From contig CANQZJ010000007.1 of assembly GCA_947628315.1 (NCBI GenBank), positions 1 to 53,323 on the forward strand: a stretch of DNA of 53,323 bases. The letters are read 5' to 3'. Under the pieces are notes generated by a model, which worked only from the letters and a program-made list of their open reading frames with translations, was not told where the DNA came from and ran no database searches. Source of the DNA: an uncultured Oscillospiraceae bacterium. GTDB lineage: Bacteria; Bacillota; Clostridia; Oscillospirales; Oscillospiraceae. The position numbers and the translations under genes are program-made. Positions 38,532 through 47,001 of this stretch are shown in pieces; within the stretch, counting starts at the first letter, position 1; each line of letters opens with the position of its first letter.

Positions 38532-39092
38532 ATGGATTATTACGATTATCTATACCACCATGGAATCCTCGGTCAAAAATGGGGTGTTCGCAGATTCCAA
38601 AATAAAAATGGAACTTTAACTTCTGCTGGTAGAAAAAGATATGGCAAAGGATTTATGCCATCTCAAGAAGCACAGGATAGAATACATGATAGAATGTATG
38701 ATCGTAGTCTAGAAGGACGAATGGATAAGCTTTCAAAACAAATTCCAAAAAATCCGATTTTGGAAAGAATTAAAAAAAACGCGGAGTATCAAAATACTCC
38801 TGAAAATAATCAAAATGAAGAAATTCATGATGATTATAGAAAAGCACATTCTTCTAAGAAAATACAAAAAATGAGCGATTCAGAACTTAGAAATAGATTA
38901 AATCGTCTACAAATGGAGTCTCAATATTCTCGTCTTATGAACAATAATCAAGTTATGAGTAAGGGATCGGAATGTGTTGATAAAATGTTAAAGGCCGGAA
39001 CCAAAATTGCCAATATAACCACGACCGCTCTTACAATTTATAATAATTTTGAGAAGATACAAAAAATTTTAAAAAGTAAAATGGGGGATTAA
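38532..39092 (+). CDS. GILGQKWG-tagged protein 2 (186 aa)
   Basis: ATG 38532 after AAGGAGG. The tag (YDYLYHHGILGQKWGVRRFQ, NKNGTLTSAGRKRYG) is followed by a basic helical region and by NPILERIKKNAEYQNTPENN, a second motif shared with the protein at 40865. The C-terminal half is coiled coil (SDSELRNRLNRLQMESQYSR) and an amphipathic end. Sits directly before the terminase gene. Likely a head-associated or scaffold-related protein; function unproven. Confidence 0.62.
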   Translation: MDYYDYLYHHGILGQKWGVRRFQNKNGTLTSAGRKRYGKGFMPSQEAQDRIHDRMYDRSLEGRMDKLSKQIPKNPILERIKKNAEYQNTPENNQNEEIHDDYRKAHSSKKIQKMSDSELRNRLNRLQMESQYSRLMNNNQVMSKGSECVDKMLKAGTKIANITTTALTIYNNFEKIQKILKSKMGD

Positions 39093-39099
39093 AATAATA

Positions 39100-40845
39100 A
39101 TGGCATTATCGAATACTGCCGTTCCAAAATATTACGGCATGTTCAGAGATGCTGTAATACGAGGCGAAATACCCGTATGTAAAGAAATTTCCATGGAAAT
39201 GAACCGTATCGATGATTTAATTGCAAATCCCGGTATTTACTATGATGATCAAGCGGTTGAAGGTTGGATTAGATATTGTGAAAACGAATTAACACTTACT
39301 GACGGCTCCGACCTACAACTGCTTGATAGTTTTAAACTTTGGGGCGAGCAAGTATTTGGATGGTATTACTTTGTTGAAAGAAGCGTATATGAACCAAATG
39401 TAGATGGCCATGGAGGGCATTATGTACGGAAAAATATTAAAAGGCGATTAATCAATAAACAGTATCTTATTGTTGGAAGAGGTGCCGCTAAATCTTTATA
39501 TGACTCCTGTATTCAGTCTTATTTCGAAAATGTTGATACAACTACAACGCATCAAATCACAACAGCTCCAACCATGAGACAAGCGGAAGAGGTTATGTCT
39601 CCCATTAGAACTGCAATTATTCGTTCGAGAGGTCCGCTCTTTAAATTTTTAACCGAAGGTTCTTTACAGAATACTACCGGCTCCAAAATAAATCGAACGA
39701 AGCTCGCCTCTACAAAGAAAGGAATCGAGAATTTTTTGACCGGTTCGTTGATCGAAATCCGTCCGATGAGTATTCATAAGTTACAGGGACTTCGTGTGAA
39801 AATTGCTACAGTTGATGAATGGCTTTCCGGAGATGTCAGAGAAGATGTTATCGGTGCAATTGAACAAGGCGCATCCAAAGTAGATGATTACCTAATCGTT
39901 GCAACAAGCTCGGAAGGTACGGTTCGTAATGGAAGTGGCGATACAATCAAAATGGAACTTTCCGATATATTAAAAGGCGAGTACATCAATCCGCATGTAT
40001 CTATTTTTTGGTATAAGTTGGATTCTATTGACGAGGTTTCAAATCCGGAAATGTGGTTAAAAGCAAATCCAAATATTGGGAAAACGGTATCTTATGAAAC
40101 TTATCAACTAGATGTGGAACGAGCAGAAAAAGCTCCAGCTGCAAGAAATGATATTTTGGCAAAACGTTTCGGTATACCGATGGAAGGATACACCTATTTC
40201 TTTACCTATGAAGAAACAATTCCACATCGGAAACGGGACTATTGGCAGATGGCATGCGCTTTAGGGGGAGATCTTTCACAGGGTGACGACTTTTGTTCTT
40301 TTACCTTTCTTTTTCCACTATCAAATGGCAGCTTTGGTATAAAAACTCGAAATTACATATCTTCTATTACCTTGATGAAGCTTCCGGCGGCCATGAGGAT
40401 TAAGTATGATCAGTTCATGGAAGAAGGCAGTTTGGTTATTTTAGAAGGCGCTGTTCTTGATATGATGGAAGTTTATGAAGATCTGGACAAGCATATTAGT
40501 GATTGTGGATATGATGTTCGTTGTTTTGGGTATGATCCCTATAATGCAAGAGAGTTTATTGAACGATGGCAAACGGAAAATGGACCTTTCGGAATTGAAA
40601 AAGTAATTCAGGGAGCAAAAACAGAATCAGTTCCGCTTGGAGAGCTTAAAAAGCTTTCGGAAGAAAGAATGCTTTTATTTGATGAAGAACTTATGTCCTT
40701 TGCTTTAGGAAATTGCATTACGATGGAAGATACTAACGGAAACAGAAAGTTATATAAAAAGCGTCGTGAGCAAAAAATTGATGCTGTAGCTGCTATGATG
40801 GATGCCTATATTGCTTACAAACTGAATCGTGACGCATTTGAATAA
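39100..40845 (+). CDS. terL: terminase large subunit
   Basis: A 581-residue protein. The N-terminal ATPase has a variant Walker A (LIVGRGAAKSLYDSC), HQITTAPTMRQAEEVMSPIR, Walker B (KIATVDEWL) and a coupling motif region (YLIVATSSEGTVRNGSGDT). The C-terminal nuclease has CALGGDLSQGDDFCSFTF (first Asp), IKYDQFMEEGSLVIL, and GYDPYNAREFIERW. This is the Terminase_1 (HK97-like) class. Packages concatemeric DNA through the portal. It is preceded by a weak ribosome site (GGGGG 12 bases before). Confidence 0.95.
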   Translation: MALSNTAVPKYYGMFRDAVIRGEIPVCKEISMEMNRIDDLIANPGIYYDDQAVEGWIRYCENELTLTDGSDLQLLDSFKLWGEQVFGWYYFVERSVYEPNVDGHGGHYVRKNIKRRLINKQYLIVGRGAAKSLYDSCIQSYFENVDTTTTHQITTAPTMRQAEEVMSPIRTAIIRSRGPLFKFLTEGSLQNTTGSKINRTKLASTKKGIENFLTGSLIEIRPMSIHKLQGLRVKIATVDEWLSGDVREDVIGAIEQGASKVDDYLIVATSSEGTVRNGSGDTIKMELSDILKGEYINPHVSIFWYKLDSIDEVSNPEMWLKANPNIGKTVSYETYQLDVERAEKAPAARNDILAKRFGIPMEGYTYFFTYEETIPHRKRDYWQMACALGGDLSQGDDFCSFTFLFPLSNGSFGIKTRNYISSITLMKLPAAMRIKYDQFMEEGSLVILEGAVLDMMEVYEDLDKHISDCGYDVRCFGYDPYNAREFIERWQTENGPFGIEKVIQGAKTESVPLGELKKLSEERMLLFDEELMSFALGNCITMEDTNGNRKLYKKRREQKIDAVAAMMDAYIAYKLNRDAFE

Positions 40846-40864
40846 GAAAAGGAGGAAAATCAAA

Positions 40865-41524
40865 ATGGATCAATATAATTATTTGTATCATCATGGTATT
40901 CTTGGTCAAAAATGGGGTGTTCGAAGATTCCAAAATAAGAATGGTACTTTAACTTCTGCTGGTAGAAAAAGATATGGATTCGTATCGCCTACAGATAATG
41001 AAGATAGTCCACTTATTGCAAGAATTAAAAAAGATGCATTGTATCAAAATTCTTCTAAAAACAATGAGGTTGATAGAAAAAAAAGAGGTATAAATGGTTC
41101 TGGTAAAAGTCGTAAACAATTAAATAAAGAAAAAAAAGAAATATTTGATAAAGAATTTGAAAAAAGCAAACAAGAGCTTACAGCAGAAAGAAATAAAATA
41201 TTTGAATATGGCGAAAAACATCATTTGGATTTGGATGATGGAGGAGGTGGCGATGATAGCGATCCAAAAGCAGGTATAATTTATATGAATATGTGGGATA
41301 AATATTCGGAAAAAGAAGAGCGTTTAACCAGAGAAGCTGAAAAACGTACCGCTGATTCCTTTATTTCCAAATATGGGCAAGAAACTGTTAATAAACTTGA
41401 TGAGAGAAATAAACAAGTTGGAGCCGCAAAAGTAACCGCCATGTTAAGTGTAACCGTTGCTTCGATCGCTCTTAGGTCTCATTATAAAAATAAAAAATGG
41501 ATAGATAATATTATGGGTCGATAA
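40865..41524 (+). CDS. GILGQKWG-tagged protein 3 (219 aa)
   Basis: ATG 40865 after AAAGGAGG, overlapping nothing. The first 36 codons are almost identical in DNA to those at 38532. The motif SPLIARIKKDALYQNSSKNN follows, then a strongly basic coiled coil (RKQLNKEKKEIFDKEFEKSK) with an acidic Asp/Gly linker (LDLDDGGGGDDSDPKAG) and a hydrophobic end (AAKVTAMLSVTVASIALRSH). Between terminase and portal. Probably carried in the head; duplicated from the same ancestor as 38532. Confidence 0.62.
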   Translation: MDQYNYLYHHGILGQKWGVRRFQNKNGTLTSAGRKRYGFVSPTDNEDSPLIARIKKDALYQNSSKNNEVDRKKRGINGSGKSRKQLNKEKKEIFDKEFEKSKQELTAERNKIFEYGEKHHLDLDDGGGGDDSDPKAGIIYMNMWDKYSEKEERLTREAEKRTADSFISKYGQETVNKLDERNKQVGAAKVTAMLSVTVASIALRSHYKNKKWIDNIMGR

Positions 41525-41539
41525 TTACTATGCAATGAG

Positions 41540-41689
41540 GTGAACCATGAAACACAAACTTACTTACATGAAATTCGTGGAATACATTGGGGAATCCGAC
41601 GTTTCCAAAATAAAGACGGTTCTCTGACGGAGGCCGGTCGTGTCGCTTACAAGAAAACCGCACTCGACAAAGTTGAAGCAAGGGGGTGA
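41540..41689 (+). pseudogene. degenerate fourth copy of the GILGQKWG tag
   Basis: In this frame (GTG 41540) the codons give HEIRGIHWGIRRFQNKDGSL then TEAGRVAYKKTALDKVEARG, clearly the tag (HHGILGQKWGVRRFQNK) with substitutions. The good ribosome site (GAGGTG, 41537-41542) and ATG 41547 however lead into another frame that stops after 26 codons, so the copy appears frameshifted. In frame with the preceding gene after its stop. A short functional peptide from GTG is not excluded. Confidence 0.6.
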
Positions 41690-41698
41690 CAATTCAAA

Positions 41699-42946
41699 AT
41701 GGAGTTATCTTTTAGTTCCAGGTTGAAACATGCCTGGAATGTTTTTTTAGGAAAAGATCCCGCTGATTATTATCGGAATATCGGAGCTGGTTATTCTTAT
41801 CGACCAGATCGTCCTCGTCTAACAAAAGGAAACGAACAGTCTATTGTCACTTCGGTATATAACCGTATAGCCATGGACTCGGCCGCTATCAGTATTCAGC
41901 ATGTTAAGTTGGATGATAGCGGCCGATTTCTTTATACTATGAAAACGGGATTAAATAAATGTTTGACTGTTGAAGCTAATCTCGACCAAACAGGAAGAGC
42001 GTTTATTCAGGACATTGTGATGTCAATGCTAGATGAAGGATGCGTAGCAATTGTTCCAGTTGATACGACATTTAATCCTGAAGTAACAGGAGCATATGAT
42101 ATTGAATCAATGCGTACTGGAAAAATTCTCGAATGGTTTCCAAATCATATAAGAGTACGAGTCTATAACGAACTTACTGGAAAAAAAGAAGATATTACAC
42201 TTCCTAAAAGTATGATTGGTATTGTGGAAAATCCGCTTTTTTCAGTAATTAATGAACCGAATTCAACTATGCAGCGTCTTATTCGAAAGTTGAGCCTTTT
42301 AGATGTAGTAGATGAGCAAAATAGTTCTGGAAAGCTCGATCTTATTATTCAATTGCCTTATGTAATAAAAACAGAAGCAAGGCGTAAGCAGGCTGAGATT
42401 CGGCGCAAAGATATAGAAACTCAATTATCTGGTTCAAAGTATGGTATCGCTTATACGGACGGAACAGAGCGTATTACACAATTAAATCGTCCGGTGGAAA
42501 ATTCCCTTATGTCTCAAGTTCAATATCTGACGAGTATGCTATACAGCCAGTTAGGTATTACCCAAAGCATTTTGGACGGATCTGCCGATGAAAAAACCAT
42601 GCTTAATTATTATAATAGGACAATAGAGCCAATTTTATCAGCCATTGTTGATGAGATGAAGCGCAAGTTCCTTACAAAAACTGCTCGGTCACAGTTACAG
42701 TCGATTTCATTCTTCAGAGATCCGTTTAAATTAGTTCCTGTTGCAGATCTTGCTGAAATTTCCGATAAGATGACAAGAAACGAAATCCTATCATCAAATG
42801 AAGTAAGGCAAATTATTGGGATGAAGCCGTCCGATGATCCTAAAGCCGATGAACTTCGAAATAAGAATTTGAATGAATCAACTAAAGAAAAGATCGAAAA
42901 TGACCAAACAAATTTAAAGGAGGAAATTCAAAATGAAGAAATATGA
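41699..42946 (+). CDS. portal protein (HK97 family)
   Basis: A 415-residue protein after AAGGGGG. RDYYRNIGAGYSYRPDRPRL, SIVTSVYNRIAMDSAAISIQ (start of the wing/crown), VAIVPVDTTFNPEVTG, GSKYGIAYTDGTERITQLNR, VENSLMSQVQYLTSMLYSQL, GITQSILDGSADEKTMLNYY and RTIEPILSAIVDEMKRKFLT are characteristic of the Phage_portal (HK97/SPP1-like) family; the end (ISDKMTRNEILSSNEVRQII, GMKPSDDPKADELRN) is the common 'NEvR...G..p' tail. The ending overlaps the start of the protease-capsid gene. Confidence 0.92.
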   Translation: MELSFSSRLKHAWNVFLGKDPADYYRNIGAGYSYRPDRPRLTKGNEQSIVTSVYNRIAMDSAAISIQHVKLDDSGRFLYTMKTGLNKCLTVEANLDQTGRAFIQDIVMSMLDEGCVAIVPVDTTFNPEVTGAYDIESMRTGKILEWFPNHIRVRVYNELTGKKEDITLPKSMIGIVENPLFSVINEPNSTMQRLIRKLSLLDVVDEQNSSGKLDLIIQLPYVIKTEARRKQAEIRRKDIETQLSGSKYGIAYTDGTERITQLNRPVENSLMSQVQYLTSMLYSQLGITQSILDGSADEKTMLNYYNRTIEPILSAIVDEMKRKFLTKTARSQLQSISFFRDPFKLVPVADLAEISDKMTRNEILSSNEVRQIIGMKPSDDPKADELRNKNLNESTKEKIENDQTNLKEEIQNEEI

Positions 42947-44666
42947 TTTTAGTGGCTGGGCTACTAAAAACGATCTTCGTTGTTCTGATGGACGCGTAAT
43001 TCGTAGAGATGCATTTAAAGAGAATGATGGACAAACGGTTCCATTGGTATGGAATCATCGGTATAATTCTCCCGAAAATGTACTTGGACATGCTTTGCTT
43101 CAAAATCGTGAGGAAGGCGTATATACTTATTGCAAATTCAACGATAGCGAATCTGGTAAAAATGCAAAGCTTTTAGTGGATCACGGAGATGTTTCTGCTC
43201 TTTCTATTTATGCAAATAAATTGCAGCATCAGGGTCCGAATGTAATTCACGGTGATATTAAAGAAGTAAGTCTTGTTCTTGCTGGTGCCAATCCGGGAGC
43301 TTCTATTCAATCAGTTATTCGTCATGGAGAAGAATCAAATGAAGAAGCTATGATTTATACTGGTGAAGAACTTTTCTTATTTCATTCTGATGAATTGGAA
43401 GAAGAAGAAGCAGAGTTAAAATCTAAAAAAGACAATAAAGAAACAAAGTCTGAAGACGAGGAAACAGTTGCAGATGTTTTTAATACGCTTTCTGAAAAGC
43501 AAAAAAATGTTGTATATGCAATGATTGGTATGGCTTTGGAAAATGGAAACGAAGAGGAATCCAATGGTTCCAAAGATACTAAAGATTCTAAAGGAGGAAA
43601 TAAAGAAATGAAGCATAATGTATTTGATAAGGAAGATATCTCGGATATGGAGGTCTTGAGTCATTCGGATATGGAGGCTATCATTGCCGACGCCAAGAGG
43701 TATGGCAGTTTGAAAGATAGTGTGCTGGCACATGGAATTGAGCAAATTGATTATTTGTTTCCCGATGCCAAGAATGTAACTGATACGCCGCAGTTTATTC
43801 AGCGCGATATGGGATGGGTGCAGAAAGTTATGGGAGCTGTTCATCATACTCCGTTTTCTCGTATTAAATCTATCTTTGCTGATATTACTGAAGAAGATGC
43901 CAGAGCTAAGGGTTATATTAAAGGAAAGCAGAAGAAAGATGAAGTGTTTAGTCTTCTGAAAAGAACCACTACTCCCACCACCATCTACAAAAAGCAGAAG
44001 CTTGATCGAGACGATGTTATTGATATTACAGATTTTGATGTTGTTGCATGGTTGAAATCTGAAATGCGGATGATGTTGGATGAAGAAATTGCAAGGGCGC
44101 TTCTCGTATCAGATGGCCGTTCTTCTTCGAGCGATGATAAAATCAACGAGCAGAATATTCGTCCGATTTGGACCGATGCCGATCTCTACACAATTAAGGC
44201 TCTGGTTGCCGCTGATAAGTCGGCTTCTGCTGATGTGAAAGCAAAGGCATTTATTCGGGCGGCAATTAAGGCGCGTAAAGACTACAAGGGTTCTGGCGAA
44301 CCTACTTTGTATACTACAGAAGATGTCCTTACGGATTGTTTGCTTATAGAAGACACCACTGGCCGCGTCATTTACGATTCTGCTGCAAAGCTCGCAACAA
44401 CTCTCCGTGTGAAGGAAATTGTCACGGTACCTGTCATGGAAAATCTTAATCGTACCGATGAGCAGAACGGAAAGGTTGGTCTGATGGGAATCATTGTCAA
44501 TCTTGCCGATTATAATATCGGTGCAGATAAAGGCGGAGCCGTTAATATGTTTGACGACTTCGACATTGATTACAATGCACAGAAGTATTTAATTGAAACT
44601 CGTTGTTCCGGTGCTCTTACCAAGCCGTATTCCGCAATTGCTCTTGAAGTAAAATTGGGGGAATGA
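42933..44666 (+). CDS. prohead protease fused to major capsid protein
   Basis: A 577-residue protein. Residues about 1-155 are an S78-like prohead protease: VPLVWNHRYNSPENVLGHAL (His), VSALSIYANKLQ (Ser), KEVSLVLAGANPGA. Residues about 160-225 are an acidic linker that may serve as scaffold. From about residue 226 (MKHNVFDKEDISDME) runs an HK97-fold capsid protein: MGWVQKVMGAVHHTPFSRIK, SIFADITEEDARAKGYIKGK, GSGEPTLYTTEDVLTDCLLI and TRCSGALTKPYSAIALEV. The fused order resembles known protease-capsid fusions. An internal start gives capsid alone (43608). Confidence 0.88.
   Translation: MKKYDFSGWATKNDLRCSDGRVIRRDAFKENDGQTVPLVWNHRYNSPENVLGHALLQNREEGVYTYCKFNDSESGKNAKLLVDHGDVSALSIYANKLQHQGPNVIHGDIKEVSLVLAGANPGASIQSVIRHGEESNEEAMIYTGEELFLFHSDELEEEEAELKSKKDNKETKSEDEETVADVFNTLSEKQKNVVYAMIGMALENGNEEESNGSKDTKDSKGGNKEMKHNVFDKEDISDMEVLSHSDMEAIIADAKRYGSLKDSVLAHGIEQIDYLFPDAKNVTDTPQFIQRDMGWVQKVMGAVHHTPFSRIKSIFADITEEDARAKGYIKGKQKKDEVFSLLKRTTTPTTIYKKQKLDRDDVIDITDFDVVAWLKSEMRMMLDEEIARALLVSDGRSSSSDDKINEQNIRPIWTDADLYTIKALVAADKSASADVKAKAFIRAAIKARKDYKGSGEPTLYTTEDVLTDCLLIEDTTGRVIYDSAAKLATTLRVKEIVTVPVMENLNRTDEQNGKVGLMGIIVNLADYNIGADKGGAVNMFDDFDIDYNAQKYLIETRCSGALTKPYSAIALEVKLGE
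43590..43610 (+). promoter_or_regulatory. internal ribosome site and start for free major capsid protein
   Basis: AAAGGAGG (43590-43597), ten-base spacer and ATG 43608, in frame with the fusion. Translation from here would make a 352-residue capsid protein starting MKHNVFD. A consensus Shine-Dalgarno at the exact domain boundary is unlikely by chance. Confidence 0.8.
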
Positions 44667-45061
44667 TTAGCCTCGCTATTAAGGCTATGGATAGTGAGGC
44701 CGAACCATATTTTAGCCGTAAAGTAAGTGAACTTCAATCTGGAATTACTATTGACAACGAGGCTCAGACTATTACCGGAACACTTTATTATGTAAAGGAT
44801 TACGACTTGTTTAACGATCCTTCTAAAGATCATGGGAATTTTCTGGCTTTAAATTTCTCTTCAGAAGAAGATGTTGAGATTAAAGTTGCACTTAGAGAGA
44901 AAAATGGAGCATATTTAATTGATCCCGTTATTGTAGATGATGGTTTCTGTGTATTCCGTATTGCAAGTAGCGAACAAAAATTAGTTGTAATTTATAAAAA
45001 AGATGATGATTCTGGTGAAGTTGTTTACGATCTTTCCGATCTCGTTTTGAATCCAGAATAA
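44663..45061 (+). CDS. head-region protein of unknown function (132 aa)
   Basis: ATG 44663 overlaps the capsid stop. LAIKAMDSEAEPYFSRKVSE, LQSGITIDNEAQTITGTLYY and FNDPSKDHGNFLALNFSSEE are beta-rich (decoration/fibre-like). Families of this kind follow the capsid gene in clostridial phages, and a head decoration or connector role is inferred from position only. Confidence 0.6.
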   Translation: MISLAIKAMDSEAEPYFSRKVSELQSGITIDNEAQTITGTLYYVKDYDLFNDPSKDHGNFLALNFSSEEDVEIKVALREKNGAYLIDPVIVDDGFCVFRIASSEQKLVVIYKKDDDSGEVVYDLSDLVLNPE

Positions 45062-45075
45062 GGAGAAAATTCAAA

Positions 45076-45390
45076 ATGGCAAAATTTTATGGATGTATAG
45101 GGTTTGCTGTAACAGAGGAAATAAGACCCGGTGTTTGGGAAGAAAAAATCAAAGAGAAAAATTATTTTGGAGATCTTATCCGAAACACAAAACGGTATCA
45201 AACTGGTGATGGGTTGAATGATGATGTGAACATCACTAATGAAATCAGTATTGTTGCCGATCCGTTTGCCAATGAGAATTCGCATGCCATGCGATATGTT
45301 GAATTTATGAGCACAAAATGGAAAATTAACAGTATCGAAGTGCAATACCCAAGACTTATTTTAAGCATAGGGGGTGTGTATAATGGCTAA
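45076..45390 (+). CDS. head-tail joining protein (104 aa)
   Basis: ATG 45076 after AAGGAGAA. FYGCIGFAVTEEIRPGVWEE, KIKEKNYFGDLIRNTKRYQT, GLNDDVNITNEISIVADPFA, NENSHAMRYVEFMSTKWKIN form a small beta-barrel like head-closure/stopper proteins of siphophages, located between capsid and tail terminator genes. Assignment from shape and order. Confidence 0.65.
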   Translation: MAKFYGCIGFAVTEEIRPGVWEEKIKEKNYFGDLIRNTKRYQTGDGLNDDVNITNEISIVADPFANENSHAMRYVEFMSTKWKINSIEVQYPRLILSIGGVYNG

Positions 45391-45691
45391 ACGAAGACTT
45401 GAATTACATAAACTATTATGTAGTATTCTTGAATCGGAAAATGTTTATTTCCAACCCCCCGAAACAATAAAAATGAATTACCCCGCCATTGTATACAATC
45501 GTGATGATCTTAACGGTTTGTATGCTGATGACGGGGTTTATTTATTAAAGCGGAGATATTCGGTGACGATTATTGATAAGGATCCGGATAGTTCGTTTGT
45601 TGGTAAAGTGGCTGCTTTACCGACTTGTTCTTTTAATAGACACTATACCAAAGACAATCTAAATCATGATGTCTTTACATTGTATTTTTAA
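45383..45691 (+). CDS. tail terminator-like protein (102 aa)
   Basis: ATG 45383 (AGGGGG upstream), overlapping the previous gene. RRLELHKLLCSILESENVYF, QPPETIKMNYPAIVYNRDDL, RRYSVTIIDKDPDSSFVGKV, AALPTCSFNRHYTKDNLNHD have the alpha-beta plan of tail terminator/minor tail proteins just before the tail tube gene. It would stop tube growth and join the tail to the head. Confidence 0.65.
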   Translation: MAKRRLELHKLLCSILESENVYFQPPETIKMNYPAIVYNRDDLNGLYADDGVYLLKRRYSVTIIDKDPDSSFVGKVAALPTCSFNRHYTKDNLNHDVFTLYF

Positions 45692-45705
45692 GGAGGAAAA
45701 AATTC

Positions 45706-46386
45706 ATGAAAATTGTTTGGGATAAAACCGGCGAACGGTATTACGAAACTGGTGTAAAGAATGGCGTTCTCTACCCAACTAAGGAGAACGGCGAGTATGG
45801 TGCTGGTGTTGCATGGAACGGTCTTACGGCTGTTACCGAAAGTCCTTCTGGAGCTGAACCTAGCCCTTTGTATGCAGATGATATTAAGTATTTGAATCTA
45901 ATTTCAAACGAAGAGTTTGGGGCAACAATTGAAGCATACACATATCCGGATGAATTTATGGAATGTGATGGTTCTGCTGAATTAGTCAAGGGCGTTGTTC
46001 TCGGGCAACAGTCGAGAAAACCTTTTGGCCTTTGTTATCGCACTACGCTTGGCAACGATGTTGACAATAATGATTATGGTTACAAGATTCATTTGATTTA
46101 TAATGCATTGGCTGCCCCCTCAGAAAAAGGATATTCTACAATTAGTGACAGTCCAGAAGCTATTACTTTCTCTTGGGAAGTTACAACTACTCCGGTTAAT
46201 GTTAAAGATCATAAACCGACCGCCTGTATTACGATTGATAGTACAAAAGTGGATAAGACGAAGTTGGAACAACTTGAGGAAATTCTTTATGGGAAGGATC
46301 CGAGTGCGCCTGAGCAGAAAGATGGTGTGGATCCCCGTCTTCCGTTACCCGACGAAATTTATACGATTATGTCGCCGGGCGAATAA
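45706..46386 (+). CDS. major tail (tube) protein
   Basis: A 226-residue protein after AAGGAGG. KIVWDKTGERYYETGVKNGV, LYPTKENGEYGAGVAWNGLT, AVTESPSGAEPSPLYADDIK, RKPFGLCYRTTLGNDVDNND, GYKIHLIYNALAAPSEKGYS and EAITFSWEVTTTPV are the phi13/TP901-type tail tube pattern. It builds the tail tube by polymerising on the tape measure. It is followed by several hairpins that may lower read-through. Confidence 0.9.
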   Translation: MKIVWDKTGERYYETGVKNGVLYPTKENGEYGAGVAWNGLTAVTESPSGAEPSPLYADDIKYLNLISNEEFGATIEAYTYPDEFMECDGSAELVKGVVLGQQSRKPFGLCYRTTLGNDVDNNDYGYKIHLIYNALAAPSEKGYSTISDSPEAITFSWEVTTTPVNVKDHKPTACITIDSTKVDKTKLEQLEEILYGKDPSAPEQKDGVDPRLPLPDEIYTIMSPGE

Positions 46387-46456
46387 GAAAAAATACTTCT
46401 TATTTTCGAGAGAGGAGCCGTATTCAGGAATATGAGGGCTGGCGGCTCCCCTCATT
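46382..46456 (+). promoter_or_regulatory. cluster of overlapping hairpins after the tail tube gene
   Basis: AATAAGAA/TTCTTATT (46383-46405), GGAGCCG/CGGCTCC (46414-46420 and 46443-46449) and ATGAGG/CCTCAT (46432-46437 and 46450-46455) followed by TTTTAACTT. The second and third overlap and exclude each other, like an attenuator. Probably reduces transcription into the chaperone genes after the highly expressed tube gene. Confidence 0.55.
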
Positions 46457-46482
46457 TTAACTTGAAAGGAGATATATTTAAT

Positions 46483-46878
46483 ATGCTTAAGAAAACTATT
46501 ACTTATACCGATTATAATGGTATGGAACGCACAGAGGATTTTTATTTTAATCTCAATCAAGCCGAGATTACTGAAATGGAAATGAGTATATCTGGGGGAA
46601 TGGCTGAGGCTATTCGAAGAATTGTTGCCGCACAAGATGCGCCGGCCATTATTAAAACTTTTAAAGAAATTGTATTAAAAGCATATGGCGAAAAAAGTCC
46701 AGATGGAAAGCGATTTATTAAATCCGATGATCTTTCTACCGCTTTTTCTCAAACAGAAGCATACTCTCAACTTTATATGGAGTTGGCCACAAATGCAGAG
46801 GCCGCAGCAAATTTTGTAAATGGAATTCTTCCTCAGAGCAATAATAAGGCGCCAACTATTATTAAGTCAACAAATTAA
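46483..46878 (+). CDS. tail assembly chaperone (G-like)
   Basis: A 131-residue protein after AAAGGAGA. KKTITYTDYNGMERTEDFYF, NLNQAEITEMEMSISGGMAE, AIRRIVAAQDAPAIIKTFKE, IVLKAYGEKSPDGKRFIKSD are the conserved G-type chaperone pattern. It binds the tape measure protein and recruits tube subunits. The second chaperone follows in the same frame after two stop codons, so no ribosomal frameshift fusion is expected. Confidence 0.82.
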   Translation: MLKKTITYTDYNGMERTEDFYFNLNQAEITEMEMSISGGMAEAIRRIVAAQDAPAIIKTFKEIVLKAYGEKSPDGKRFIKSDDLSTAFSQTEAYSQLYMELATNAEAAANFVNGILPQSNNKAPTIIKSTN

Positions 46879-46890
46879 ATGAATTAGGGG

Positions 46891-47001
46891 AACGAGAGAA
46901 TGCTCCAGATTATAATCTCTCCTGTTGAACAATGGGATGAAGAAAAGCAAATGTTTGTTTACACAAAGAGACATGTTTTACAGTTGGAGCATTCTCTCGT
47001 T
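46891..47001 (+). promoter_or_regulatory. 17-bp inverted repeat covering the start of the second chaperone gene
   Basis: AACGAGAGAATGCTCCA (46891-46907, containing the ATG at 46900 and its purine-rich ribosome site) is a perfect complement of 46985-47001 inside the coding sequence. The 77-base loop would leave the start codon buried in the stem, so translation of the second chaperone may be repressed or conditional. Confidence 0.75.

Noticed and set aside
46850..46905. Programmed ribosomal frameshift between the two chaperone genes
   Set aside because: Both are in the same frame with TAA (46876) and TAG (46885) between them; no slippery heptamer is needed or seen.
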